From Micromonospora rhizosphaerae (GTDB lineage Bacteria > Actinomycetota > Actinomycetes > Mycobacteriales > Micromonosporaceae), in the NCBI RefSeq assembly GCF_900091465.1, contig NZ_FMHV01000002.1, positions 2,914,001 to 2,978,000 of the forward strand: DNA of 64,000 bases, read 5' to 3'. Positions 27,898-38,659 of the stretch are shown in pieces. Made by a program: the position numbers and the translations under genes. How positions within the stretch are numbered: position 1 is the stretch's first letter; the number at the start of each line of letters is the position of its first letter. The notes beneath the pieces are model-generated. The model was not told the origin of the DNA. It saw only the letters and a list, made by a program, of their open reading frames with translations, and did not search any database.

Positions 27898-29082
27898 TCA
27901 CGGCGCGAGGACGACCTTGATGCAGCCGTCCTGCTTCTTCTGGAACATCTCGTACGCCTGCGGCGCCTGCTCCAGCGGCAGCCGGTGGGTCCGCAGGTCC
28001 TCGACGCCCAGCGGGTCGTCGTCGCCGGAGAGCAGCCGCATGATCTCGTCGGTCCAGCGGCGCACGTGGCACTGGCCCATCCGCAGCTGGATGCCCCGGT
28101 CGAACATCTCCATCATCGGCATGGGATCCAGCTCGCCGCCGTAGACGCCGGCGACGGAGACGGTGCCGCCGCGCCGGACCGCCTTGAGGGCGGCGTGCAG
28201 CACGGCCATCCGGTCCACGCCGGCCTTGTCCGCCATAGTCTGCGCCAGCTTGTCCGGCAGCAGCCCGGTGGCGGTCTGGGCCAGCTTGCCCAGCGGGGCG
28301 CCGTGGGCCTCCATGCCGACCGCGTCGATCACCGCGTCCGGCCCGCGCCCGTCGACGAGGTCGATCAGCGCTCCGGGCACGTCGTCCAGTTCCGAGACGT
28401 CGAGCACCTCGATGCCGTGCCGGCGGGCCAGTTCCAGCCGTTCCGGCACCAGGTCCAGCCCGATCACCCGGCCGGCGCCGAGGTGCCGGCCGATCCGGGC
28501 GCTGAGCTGCCCCACTGGCCCGAGTCCGAAGACGGCGAGGGTGCCGCCGGGCGGGGTGTCCGCGTACTTCACCGCCTGCCACGCGGTGGGGAGGATGTCG
28601 GAGAGGTAGAGCCACCGCTCGTCCGGGCCGGTCTCCGGGATCGTGATCGGCCCGAAGTGGGCCTGCGGGACGCGCAGGTACTCTGCCTGCCCGCCCGGGA
28701 CCGAGCCGTAGAGCGACGTGTAGCCGAACAGTGCGGCTCCCTTGCCCTCGGAGGTGACCTGGGTGGTCTCGCACTGGGCGTAGAGCTGGCGCTGGCACAT
28801 CCAGCAGGTGCCGCAGGAGATGTTGAACGGGACCACCACCCGGTCGCCCGGCGCGAGCCGGCTCACCCCCGGGCCGACCTCCTCGACCATGCCCATCGAC
28901 TCGTGACCCAGGACGTCGCCCGGCTTCAGGTACGGCCCGAGCACCTCGTACAGGTGCAGGTCGGATCCGCAGATAGCGGTCGAGGTGATCCGGAGGATCG
29001 CGTCGGTGGGCTCCTCGATGCGGGGGTCCGGTACCTCCTCGACCCGGACGTCACGCTTGCCCTGCCAGGTCAGTGCCTTCAT
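27898..29082 (-). CDS. Zinc-dependent alcohol dehydrogenase (formaldehyde-dehydrogenase-like MDR family)
   Basis: 394 residues. The catalytic zinc site is indicated by STAICGSDLHLYE (Cys), GHESMGMVEEVGPGV (His-Glu) and the structural zinc site by NISCGTCWMCQRQLYAQCE with four spaced Cys residues. The NAD-binding loop is FGLGPVGQLSARIGRHLGAG. The sequence pattern GPYLKPGDVLGHE and GGQAEYLRVPQA is typical of the glutathione-independent formaldehyde-dehydrogenase-like branch widespread in actinobacteria; actual substrate unknown. The ATG at 29082 begins MKALTWQGKRDVRVEEVPDP, the usual start, with a GAGAGGGGA stretch about 10 bases upstream. Downstream lies the SDR-like remnant; upstream lies a 750-base repeat-rich gap that must hold its promoter. 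Confidence 0.92.
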   Translation of the reverse strand: MKALTWQGKRDVRVEEVPDPRIEEPTDAILRITSTAICGSDLHLYEVLGPYLKPGDVLGHESMGMVEEVGPGVSRLAPGDRVVVPFNISCGTCWMCQRQLYAQCETTQVTSEGKGAALFGYTSLYGSVPGGQAEYLRVPQAHFGPITIPETGPDERWLYLSDILPTAWQAVKYADTPPGGTLAVFGLGPVGQLSARIGRHLGAGRVIGLDLVPERLELARRHGIEVLDVSELDDVPGALIDLVDGRGPDAVIDAVGMEAHGAPLGKLAQTATGLLPDKLAQTMADKAGVDRMAVLHAALKAVRRGGTVSVAGVYGGELDPMPMMEMFDRGIQLRMGQCHVRRWTDEIMRLLSGDDDPLGVEDLRTHRLPLEQAPQAYEMFQKKQDGCIKVVLAP

Positions 29083-29228
29083 GCCTGAATGTCCCCTCTC
29101 CGGCGCCGTCCAGAGATCTGCTACCCGCGCTCGGGGACTTGAACCGGCGGTCCGTCGGCACCCTGGACCGGTCCGGCCTCCCCCGGCGGACCGCCCAGCT
29201 GGCGGCCGGCGGATCGTCCGAGAGCTCC

Positions 29229-29592
29229 TTTGGAGCTGCCCGCACAAACGGGGCAGGGGACGCGTGCCGGGCTGGCAGCTGTGTCGGCTGGATGGCGCGG
29301 GGTGTACGTGTCGAGGCTGGGGGCTGGTCGGCGTGGGTGGGTGACGTGCGTGTTGGGGGCTGGGGCTGTGTCGGCGTGGGTGGGCGGCGTTCGTGTTGGG
29401 GGCTGGGTTGTGTCGGCGTGCGTGGGTGGGCGGTGTGCGTGTCGGGGCTGGGGCTGTGTCGGCGTGGGTGGGGCGGGCGGTCCTCACCGGGCTGGCCAGC
29501 CGCATCGACGGCAGGGCCTACACGCAGTCCGATCACGCTCGCTGTCCGGTCCGATTGGGGAACTCCGGGCGCATGGACGGGGCAGCTCCAAA
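29229..29592. other. Segment bounded by 13-bp inverted repeats, containing degenerate tandem repeats
   Basis: TTTGGAGCTGCCC at 29229-29241 and its exact complement at 29580-29592 face each other across 338 bases. The enclosed DNA is mostly the GT-rich repeat block at 29281-29485 and has no convincing gene. It could be a small non-autonomous mobile element (MITE-like) or a coincidence. I see no clear target-site duplication beside the repeats. This fills most of the 750-base gap 29083-29831. Confidence 0.35.
29281..29485. repeat. Degenerate GT-rich tandem repeat, unit about 42-46 bp
   Basis: The phrase TCGGCGTG recurs at 29328, 29371, 29413 and 29459, spaced 43, 42 and 46 bases apart, each followed by G/T-rich sequence with GTGCGTGT..GGGCTGGG. 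A weaker copy precedes them. The strand is strongly G+T biased on the plus strand. No frame through it looks like a real protein. Confidence 0.75.
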
Positions 29593-29769
29593 CGCTTTTT
29601 ATGGGTCACCTGTAGCCCGGCCGCGAGGGCGAGCCGCCGGTGTCGTGAGCGCCGGGGCCGGAAGCCGGCGCCAGCTGGTAGCCGGGCCGCAGGCTGGCAG
29701 TCGGTCCGCAGGCTGGCAGTCTGGCAGGTTGGCCACCGGCGGCAGGTCGGCGGCCGGGCCGGAAACGGG

Positions 29770-29805
29770 CCGACCGCCGTACCCCTATCGGGGCACGGCG
29801 GTCGG
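29770..29805. terminator. Hairpin terminator of the sdh operon
   Basis: Sixteen-base arms at 29770-29785 and 29790-29805 pair with one mismatch around a TATC loop. They lie 26 bases past the sdhB stop on the minus strand. Confidence 0.78.
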
Positions 29806-29831
29806 TGACGGCGCTGACGTGACTGCAGGGC

Positions 29832-30589
29832 TCAGGAGCCCGCGGTGTCGCCGCGCTTGGCGGTCGCCGCGAGGTAGTCGCGGTTGAGTCGGCCGATGGT
29901 GTTCAGCGGGATGCCCTTCGGGCAGACCACCGTGCACTCTCCGGCGTTCGTGCAGCCACCGAAGCCGGCCTCGTCGTGCGCGTCGACCATGCCGATCACC
30001 CGGGTGTACCGCTCGGGCTGGCCCTGCGGCAGCAGCGAGAGCTGGGTGACCTTGGCGGCGGTGAAGAGCATGCCGGAGCCGTTGGGGCAGGCCGCCACGC
30101 AGGCGCCGCAGCCGATGCAGGCGGCCGACTCGAAGGCGGCGTCCGCGTCGGCCTTCGCCACCGGCGTGGCGTGCGCCTCGGGCGCGCTGCCGGTCGGCGC
30201 GGTGATGTAGCCGCCGGCGGCGATGATCTTGTCGAAGGCGTTCCGGTTGACCACCAGGTCCTTGATGACCGGGAAGGCCCGGGCCCGCCACGGCTCGATG
30301 TCGATCGTGTCGCCGTCGGAGAACTGCCGCATGTGCAGCTGGCAGGCCGTGGTGCCGCGCTGCGGACCGTGCGCGTTGCCGTTGATCATGAGGCCGCACA
30401 TGCCGCAGATGCCCTCGCGGCAGTCGTGGTCGAACGCGATCGGCTCCTCGCCCTGGAGGATCAGCCGCTCGTTGAGCACGTCGAGCATCTCCAGGAACGA
30501 CATGTCCGGGGACACGTCGTCGACCTGGTAGGTCACCATCCGACCCTTGTCCTCAGGGCCCTTCTGGCGCCAGATGCGCAGGGTCAGAT

Positions 30590-30593
<4 letters not shown>
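29832..30593 (-). CDS. sdhB: Succinate dehydrogenase/fumarate reductase iron-sulfur subunit
   Basis: 253 residues. It carries electrons from the flavoprotein to quinone. The 2Fe-2S ligands lie in [18 protein letters not shown] and the later TTACQLHM. The C-terminal cluster motifs are [18 protein letters not shown] and [16 protein letters not shown], giving Cys ligands for the 4Fe-4S and 3Fe-4S clusters. The length and the ACIGCGAC spacing match the actinobacterial/type-B enzyme group in which a single membrane cytochrome b subunit is used. The start overlaps the sdhA stop by 4 bases (30590-30593). It is the last gene of a three-gene operon ended by a clear hairpin. All cluster ligands appear intact. 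Confidence 0.96.
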
Positions 30594-32527
<1,934 letters not shown>

Positions 32528-32528
32528 G

Positions 32529-33218
32529 TCAGGACACCAATCCGGTGAGTACGGCGAACGGGACCACCAGGAAGCCGGCGCTGAGCGCGACGGCGAAGAC
32601 CAGGGCGGCGGTGCGCGCCCGGCGCTCACCCTTCGGGGTCTGCTGCCCCAGGCTGCGGAACGCGCTGAACGCGCCGTGCCGCAGGTGGAAGCCGAGCGCG
32701 ACGATCGCCAGGGTGTAGAAGAGCGTGACGTACCAGCGCTCCGGCGCGAAGTCGGCGACGACGTTGGCGTACGGCTTGGTCTGGTCGCCGACCGGGTTCA
32801 GGTGACCGGAGGTCAAATCCAGCAGGTGGTAGATCACGAAGAGCAGGATGATCACCCCACCCCAGCGCATCGTGCGGGCCGCGTAGCTGCCCTGGACCTT
32901 CGGGCGGTGTGCGTACCGGACCGGGCGGGCGGCGCGGGAGCGCCGGGCCAGCGCGGTGGCGGCGGCGATGTGCCCCAGGACGGCGACGCTCAGCACGGCG
33001 CGCTGGATCCAGAGGTACCAGACGCCCGGCAGCAGCGGCTTGCCGATGTCGCGCAGCCAGTGCGCGTAGTGGTCGAACGAGGTCTCCCCCGTGAACACCT
33101 TCAGGTTGCCGAGCATGTGCGCGATGAGGAACAGCACCAGGATGATGCCCGTCACCGCCATGACGGCCTTGAGGCCGACATTCGAGCGGATGGGCGACCG
33201 GGTTCTCGTGACTACCAC
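32529..33218 (-). CDS. sdhC: Succinate dehydrogenase cytochrome b subunit (single-subunit, type B)
   Basis: About 229 residues with five hydrophobic segments, the single large membrane subunit that binds two hemes and quinone in type-B enzymes. [31 protein letters not shown] (cited in parts: [21 protein letters not shown]) opens the first helix with a likely heme-ligand His. Further His residues lie in [19 protein letters not shown] and [16 protein letters not shown]. The GTG at 33218 is chosen since relatives begin about 10-15 residues before VGLKAVMA; an ATG at 33260 in the same frame would push the start closer to the regulatory palindrome. First gene of sdhCAB, divergent from the LysR gene, which may regulate it. 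Confidence 0.9.
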   Translation of the reverse strand: MVVTRTRSPIRSNVGLKAVMAVTGIILVLFLIAHMLGNLKVFTGETSFDHYAHWLRDIGKPLLPGVWYLWIQRAVLSVAVLGHIAAATALARRSRAARPVRYAHRPKVQGSYAARTMRWGGVIILLFVIYHLLDLTSGHLNPVGDQTKPYANVVADFAPERWYVTLFYTLAIVALGFHLRHGAFSAFRSLGQQTPKGERRARTAALVFAVALSAGFLVVPFAVLTGLVS

Positions 33219-33276
33219 ACGACCGACGCTAGGAGCACTTCGATCAGGCGTCCAATGCATCGAATTCGCAGTCTTG

Positions 33277-33291
33277 ATAGCCGTAGGCTAT
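33277..33291. promoter_or_regulatory. LysR-type operator (T-N11-A palindrome) between sdhC and lysR
   Basis: ATAGCCGTAGGCTAT is a perfect 6-bp dyad with 3-base centre and fits the T-N11-A consensus bound by LysR-type regulators. It ends 4 bases before the LysR start codon and about 58 bases before the sdhC start, so it is well placed for autoregulation and for control of sdh. Confidence 0.7.
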
Positions 33292-33295
33292 GTAG

Positions 33296-34228
33296 ATGCA
33301 GCTGCATCAGCTCCGGTACTTCGTCGCGGTCGCAGAACTACGACATTTCACCCAAGCCGCCGAACTGGTGGGCATCACCCAGCCCTCGCTGAGTAAGCAA
33401 ATTCACGCCCTGGAGACCGACCTCGGGGCCCCGCTGTTCGAACGGGTAAGGGGCAACATCGCCCTCACCGCGGCCGGCGAGGTGCTGCTGCCCTTGGCCA
33501 AGCGCATCCTCGCCGACGTGGACACGGCGACCCGGGAGGTGCAGGAGCTGGTGGGGCTGCGTCGCGGCCGGGTCCGGCTCGGCGCCACCCCCAGCCTGGC
33601 CACCTCGCTGGCCCCGCCGGTGCTGCGCCGGTTCCGCGACGCCCACCCCACCGTCGACCTGCAGGTGGTGGAGGGCGGCTCCCAGGACCTGGTCCGGGAC
33701 CTGCTGCGCGGCGACCTCGACCTGGCCCTGATCATCATGCCCGGGCAGGGCGCCGACTCGGGTCTGCGCGCCGACCCGATCCTGCGGGAGAGTCTGGTGG
33801 TCGCCTCGGTGGACCCGCTGCCGGCCACCTCCGCCACCGGCGAGCTGCGCATCACCGACCTGCGCGACCAGCCCCTGGTCATGTTCCGGGAGGGCTACGA
33901 CCTGCGCGACGCCACCCTGCAGGCGTGCCGGGAGGCCGGCTTCGAGCCGACCCTCTCGGTCGACGGCGGGGAGATGGATGCGGTGCTCAGCTTCGTCGAG
34001 GCCGGGCTCGGCGTCGCCCTGCTGCCCGGCATCGTGGTCAACCGCCGGCCCGGCATCCGGGTCACCCGGCTCGCCCCGCCGGGCGTACGGCGGACCATCG
34101 CGGTAGCCCGCCGCCGCGACGTGGTGCCCACCCACGCCGGCCGCGAGCTGCGCCGCATCCTGCTCGAGTACGTGCACGACGCCACCACGAACCACCAGCT
34201 GCCGCCGGGCGTCGAGCCGCTGACCTGA
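33296..34228 (+). CDS. LysR-family transcriptional regulator
   Basis: 310 residues. The N-terminal winged helix-turn-helix is textbook: MQLHQLRYFVAVAELRHFTQAAELVGITQ then PSLSKQIHALETDLGAPLFERV. The effector domain starts around residue 90 with RLGATPSLATSLAPPVL and contains the usual periplasmic-binding-like pattern (VDLQVVEGGSQDLVRDLLRGDLDLAL, cited as VVEGGSQDLVRDLL). It is transcribed away from sdhCAB across 77 bases that contain a perfect LysR-type dyad. Divergent transcription is the classical arrangement for LysR regulators and their targets, so control of succinate dehydrogenase is a reasonable inference. The effector is unknown. The ATG at 33296 lies only 4 bases from the dyad, so a leaderless or very short leader transcript is likely. 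Confidence 0.94.
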   Translation: MQLHQLRYFVAVAELRHFTQAAELVGITQPSLSKQIHALETDLGAPLFERVRGNIALTAAGEVLLPLAKRILADVDTATREVQELVGLRRGRVRLGATPSLATSLAPPVLRRFRDAHPTVDLQVVEGGSQDLVRDLLRGDLDLALIIMPGQGADSGLRADPILRESLVVASVDPLPATSATGELRITDLRDQPLVMFREGYDLRDATLQACREAGFEPTLSVDGGEMDAVLSFVEAGLGVALLPGIVVNRRPGIRVTRLAPPGVRRTIAVARRRDVVPTHAGRELRRILLEYVHDATTNHQLPPGVEPLT

Positions 34229-34236
34229 CCGGAGCG

Positions 34237-34305
34237 CTTTGCTCTGCTGCAGCAGACGCGACAAAGGGAGCGCTTCGGTGTTGCCTGGACTGCAGCAGAG
34301 CAAAG
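34237..34305. repeat. Long palindromic intergenic element, probably also a bidirectional terminator
   Basis: CTTTGCTCTGCTGCAG (34237-34252) and its exact complement at 34290-34305 form a 16-bp stem around 37 bases. GGAGCGCTT occurs twice nearby (34231 and 34268). It fills the gap between the convergent LysR and hrpA genes. The structured loop and length are more elaborate than a simple terminator, and its style suggests a dispersed repeat, though no second copy is seen in this window. Confidence 0.65.
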
Positions 34306-34330
34306 GGGCCGGCAGGCGGGTGAGGCGCCG

Positions 34331-37300
34331 TCAGCGCCCCTCGGCCTCGTCCATGGCGCGGTAGATGCGTTGCTCGGAGACCGGGTAGGGGGTGCCCAGG
34401 GCCTGGGCGAAGATGTTCACCCGGAGTTCCTCGATCATCCACCGGATCTGCCGGACGGCCGGGTCCTGGCGGCGCGCCGGCGGGAGCGCGGCGAGCATGT
34501 CCGCGTACTCCTTCTGCACCACGGCGATCCGGTCCTGCTGGTGGCGGTCCCGCTGCGGGTTGCCGGGCAGCCGGTCCAGCCGGCGCTCGATCGCGGTGAG
34601 GTAGCGCAGCACGTCGGGCAGGCGGGCGTACCCGGTCTCGGTGATGAAGCCCTTGTGCACCAGGCCGGAGAGCTGGGCGCGGAGGTCCGCCAGGGCGGCC
34701 ACCACGGCGAGGTTCTGGGTCCTGCCGAGCCGCTGCTCCACCGCGTACGCGGCGGCGAGCACCCTGCGCACCCGGTCCATCACCTCGACCACGGTGTCCA
34801 CCAGGTCGGCGCGGACCTTGTCGCGCAGCGCGGCGAAGCCCTCGGCGTCCCAGGCCGGGGCGCCCGCGTCGGCCATCAGTTTGTCGATCGCCGCCCCGGT
34901 CGCGTCCTCGATCAGCTCCTGCACCCCGCCGTGCGGGTTGCGGCTCAGCGCCAGCTTCGCCTCGTTGGAGAGGCGCCCCTGGAGGAACTTCGCCGGCGAC
35001 GGCACGGTCAGCCGGAGCAGGCGTCGGGTGCCCGCCCAGTGCGCGGCGGCCTGCTCCGCCTCGGAGTCGAAGACCCGTACCCCGACCGTGCTGCCCTCGT
35101 CGACCAGGGCCGGGTACGCGGTCACCGCGTACCCGGCGCGGACCTGCTCGATGGTGCGCGGCAGGGCGCCGATGCTCCACTCCGTCAGGCCGGTCCGGGC
35201 CACGTCCGGCGCGGCGGCGGCGACGACCTGGCGTACCTCCTGGCGGAGCTGGCGTTGCAGGGCCGGCAGGTCCTTGCCCTCGGCGACCGGCGCGTCGTCC
35301 TCGCCGAGCACCCGGAACGTCACCCGCAGGTGCGGCGGCAGCTTCGTCAGATCCCAGGCGTCCCGCGGCACGGTGACCCCGGTCATCCGGCGCAGCTGCC
35401 GGGTGAGCGCGTCGAGCAGCGGCTCTTCGCCCGCCGGCATCGAGGCGAGCGCGGCCCGGGCGTAGTCCGGCACCGGGACGAAGTTGCGGCGGAGCGCCTT
35501 GGGCAGCGACCGGATCAGCCCGACCACCAGCTCCTCGCGCAGCCCGGGCACCTGCCAGTCGAAGCTCTCCGCCGGCACCTGGTTGAGCATCGGCAGCGGG
35601 ATGTCCACGGTCACCCCGTCGGTGGGGGTGCCGGGCTCGAACCGGTAGGTCAGCGGCAGCGCCACCCCGTCGGCCTGCCACTCGTCCGGGTAGTCGGCCT
35701 CGTCCACGCCGCCGCGACCGGTGTTGATCAGCAGCTCGCGGGTGAAGGTGAGCAGGTCGGGGCGTTCCCGGCGGGTCTTCTTCCACCAGGCGTCGAAGTG
35801 CCGGCCGGAAACCACGTCGGCGGGGATCCGCTCGTCGTAGAACTGGAAGATCGTCTCGTCGTCGACCAGGATGTCGCGGCGCCGCGCCCGGTGCTCCAAC
35901 TCCTCGATCTCGGTCAGCAGCCGCTGGTTGTCCCGCCAGAACTGGTGGTGGGTCTGCCAGTCGCCCTCGACCAGGGCGTGCCGGAGGAACAGCTCGCGCG
36001 ACAGCGCGGGGTCGATCCGACCGAAATTGACCTTGCGGGAGGTGACCAGCGGGATGCCGTAGAGGGTGACCCGCTCGTAGGCCATCACCGCGGCCTGCTT
36101 CTTCTCCCAGTGCGGCTCGCTGTAGCTGCGCTTGACCAGGTGCTGGGCGAGGGGTTCGACCCATTCGGGCTCGATCCGGCCGTTCACCCGGCCCCAGAGC
36201 CGGGAGGTCTCCACCAGTTCGGCGGCCATCACCCAGCGCGGCGGCTTCCTGAACAGCGCCGAGCCGGGGAAGAGCGCGAACTTCGCCCCCCGAGCGCCCA
36301 GGTATTCGTTCTTCTGCGCGTCCTTGAGCCCGATGTGCGACAGCAGGCCGGGCAGGAGCGACTGGTGCACCTTCGGGGTGTCGATCTCCTCCGGCAGGTC
36401 CGCGCCGGCCGCCCGCCGTCCGCCGTCCGCCCCCTTCGCGCTTCGCCCGCCCCCGCCGGCCTGTTCGGGGGTACGCAGCACCTGGCGCAGCTGGCTGACG
36501 ATGTCCTGCCACTCGCGGACCCGCAGGTAGTTCAGGTACTCCGCCTTGCACATCCGGCGGAACGCGCTCGACGACAGCGCCCGCTGCTGCTCCCGCAGGT
36601 AGCGCCAGAGGTTGAGGAACGCGACGAAGTCCGACTCCCGGTCGGCGAACCGGGCGTGCGCCTGGTCGGCCTGGGCCTGCTTCTCCGCCGGCCGCTCCCG
36701 CGGGTCCTGGATGGAGAGCGCGGCGGCGATCACCATCACCTCGGTGGCGGCGCCGTTGCGCTCGCCCTCCACGACCATCCGGGCCAGCCGCGGGTCGACC
36801 GGGAGCTGGGCCAGCCGCCGGCCCAGCGGGGTGAGTCGCTTCGCCGGGTCGGTCTCGGCCGGGTTCAACGCGCCCAGTTCGTGCAGCAGGTTGACGCCGT
36901 CGGTGATGTTGCGCCGGTCCGGCGGGTCGATGAACGGGAAGGCGCCGATGTCGCCGAGCCCGATCGAGGTCATCTGGAGGATGACCGAGGCGAGGTTGGT
37001 CCGCAGGATCTCCGGGTCGGTGAACTCCGGCCGGGCGAGGAAGTCCTGCTCGTCGTAGAGGCGGATGCAGATGCCGTCCGAGGTACGCCCGCAGCGCCCC
37101 TTGCGCTGGTTGGCCGAGGCCTGGGAGATCGGCTCGATCGGCAGCCGCTGCACCTTGAGCCGGCTCGAGTAGCGGGAGATCCGGGCGGTGCCCGGGTCCA
37201 CCACGTACTTGATCCCGGGCACCGTCAGCGAGGTCTCGGCGACGTTGGTGGCGAGCACCACCCGGCGTCCGGCGTGCGGGGCGAAGACGCGGTGCTGCTC

Positions 37301-38374
37301 GGCGGTGGAGAGGCGGGCGTACAGCGGCAGGATCTCCGTGCCGCGCAGCGCGGCCTTCTTCTGCACCAGCTTGCCGAGCGCGTCGGCGGTGTCCCGGATC
37401 TCCCGCTCGCCGCTGAGGAAGACCAGGATGTCGCCCGGCCCCTCGGCGGCCAGCTCCTCGACCGCGTCGCCGATGGCCTGGATCTGATCGCGGACGTTCT
37501 CCTCGTCCCCGTCGTCCTCCTCCTCGGCCTCGGTCACCTCGATCAGCGGCCGGTAGCGCACCTCGACCGGATAGGTCCGCCCGGACACCTCGATGATCGG
37601 CGCCGGCTTCTCCTCCCCGCCGTCAGCCGCCGGCGCCGCGAAGTGCCGGGCGAAGCGCTCGGTCTCGATGGTCGCCGAGGTGATGATCACCTTGAGATCG
37701 GGGCGGCGGGGGAGGAGCTGCTTGAGGTAGCCGAGGATGAAGTCGATGTTGAGGCTGCGCTCGTGCGCCTCGTCGATGATCAGCGTGTCGTACTGGCGCA
37801 GCATCCGGTCGGTCTGCAGCTCGGCCAGGAGGATGCCGTCGGTCATCAGCTTGACCAGGCTGCGGTCGCTGACCTGGTCGGTGAAGCGCACCTTGTAGCC
37901 GACCACGTCGCCCAGCTCGGTGCCGAGCTCCTCGGCGATCCGGTCCGCCACCGTCCGGGCGGCCAGCCGGCGCGGCTGGGTGTGCCCGATCAGCCCGTGC
38001 ACCCCGCGCCCCAGCTCCAGACAGATCTTGGGGATCTGGGTGGTCTTGCCGGAGCCGGTCTCGCCGGCCACGATCACCACCTGGTGGTCGCGGATCGCGG
38101 CGGCGATGTCGTCCTTGCGCTCGCTGACCGGCAGCTGGGCCGGGTAGGTGATCACCGGCACCGCGGCCCGCCGGCTCTCCAGCCGCGCCTCGGCCTGCGC
38201 CACGTCCGCCGCGATCTCGGCGAGCGCGCCGTCCCGCCGCTGCGGGTCCCGCAGCTTCCGTACGCCGTCCAGCCGCCGCTGCAGGCGGCGCTGGTCGCGG
38301 AACATCAGCGAGGAGAGGCGGCGGTGCAGCTCGCGGACGGTGACGGATTCGGCGGGTGCGGCTGGATTCTGCAT
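34331..38374 (-). CDS. hrpA: ATP-dependent RNA helicase HrpA (DEAH box)
   Basis: 1347 residues, the full HrpA length. P-loop GETGSGKT at 104-111, DEAH at 201-204 and SAT at 233-235 mark the first RecA domain. The second holds the LATNVAETSLTVPGIKYVVDPG and QRKGRCGRTSDG motifs. Winged-helix, ratchet and OB-like regions and the long HrpA-specific C-terminal part (DUF3418-like) follow. The acidic insertion EVTEAEEEDDGDEENV near residue 280 is a charged linker. HrpA proteins remodel RNA and rescue stalled ribosomes on mRNA in E. coli; the actinobacterial role is assumed similar. Start ATG at 38374 (MQNPAAPAESVTVREL). Single-gene unit, convergent with the LysR gene. Confidence 0.95.
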   Translation of the reverse strand: MQNPAAPAESVTVRELHRRLSSLMFRDQRRLQRRLDGVRKLRDPQRRDGALAEIAADVAQAEARLESRRAAVPVITYPAQLPVSERKDDIAAAIRDHQVVIVAGETGSGKTTQIPKICLELGRGVHGLIGHTQPRRLAARTVADRIAEELGTELGDVVGYKVRFTDQVSDRSLVKLMTDGILLAELQTDRMLRQYDTLIIDEAHERSLNIDFILGYLKQLLPRRPDLKVIITSATIETERFARHFAAPAADGGEEKPAPIIEVSGRTYPVEVRYRPLIEVTEAEEEDDGDEENVRDQIQAIGDAVEELAAEGPGDILVFLSGEREIRDTADALGKLVQKKAALRGTEILPLYARLSTAEQHRVFAPHAGRRVVLATNVAETSLTVPGIKYVVDPGTARISRYSSRLKVQRLPIEPISQASANQRKGRCGRTSDGICIRLYDEQDFLARPEFTDPEILRTNLASVILQMTSIGLGDIGAFPFIDPPDRRNITDGVNLLHELGALNPAETDPAKRLTPLGRRLAQLPVDPRLARMVVEGERNGAATEVMVIAAALSIQDPRERPAEKQAQADQAHARFADRESDFVAFLNLWRYLREQQRALSSSAFRRMCKAEYLNYLRVREWQDIVSQLRQVLRTPEQAGGGGRSAKGADGGRRAAGADLPEEIDTPKVHQSLLPGLLSHIGLKDAQKNEYLGARGAKFALFPGSALFRKPPRWVMAAELVETSRLWGRVNGRIEPEWVEPLAQHLVKRSYSEPHWEKKQAAVMAYERVTLYGIPLVTSRKVNFGRIDPALSRELFLRHALVEGDWQTHHQFWRDNQRLLTEIEELEHRARRRDILVDDETIFQFYDERIPADVVSGRHFDAWWKKTRRERPDLLTFTRELLINTGRGGVDEADYPDEWQADGVALPLTYRFEPGTPTDGVTVDIPLPMLNQVPAESFDWQVPGLREELVVGLIRSLPKALRRNFVPVPDYARAALASMPAGEEPLLDALTRQLRRMTGVTVPRDAWDLTKLPPHLRVTFRVLGEDDAPVAEGKDLPALQRQLRQEVRQVVAAAAPDVARTGLTEWSIGALPRTIEQVRAGYAVTAYPALVDEGSTVGVRVFDSEAEQAAAHWAGTRRLLRLTVPSPAKFLQGRLSNEAKLALSRNPHGGVQELIEDATGAAIDKLMADAGAPAWDAEGFAALRDKVRADLVDTVVEVMDRVRRVLAAAYAVEQRLGRTQNLAVVAALADLRAQLSGLVHKGFITETGYARLPDVLRYLTAIERRLDRLPGNPQRDRHQQDRIAVVQKEYADMLAALPPARRQDPAVRQIRWMIEELRVNIFAQALGTPYPVSEQRIYRAMDEAEGR

Positions 38375-38659
38375 GTCGTCGCCAAGGATAGGCAGCCGGG
38401 CCGCGTGCCGCCCCCGGGTTACCGCCCGCCGAGCAGGCTCACCCGGCCGCGGTCCTGCCCGGCGGGCTCGCCTGCCCGATCGGCGGCCGCAGCCCGCGCG
38501 TCGTCCGGCGTGTGCACGGACCGGATCCGGCGGGTGAACATCGGCGCCGCGGACAGGACGAGGCCCGCAGAGCCGGTCGGGCTAGCGGTGGCGTCGGGCC
38601 GGGCACCTTCGGCGACCGGATTAGAGTGGCCGCCGACCGACGTCGAGCACGGGGACGAG

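Noticed and set aside
29110..29160. tRNA-like sequence: ACTTGAACCGG resembles a reversed T-loop
   Set aside because: The flanks do not pair into a T-arm, and no anticodon or acceptor stem can be built around it. Not called as a tRNA or attachment site.
29083..29505. N-terminal extension of the alcohol dehydrogenase across the tandem repeats
   Set aside because: It reads as His/Pro/Thr-rich repeats with no resemblance to the family; the enzyme starts at 29082.
34370..38659. Very long plus-strand open frame opposite hrpA
   Set aside because: It is a shadow frame produced by the codon bias of hrpA; only its last part (38660-39115) is a real gene.
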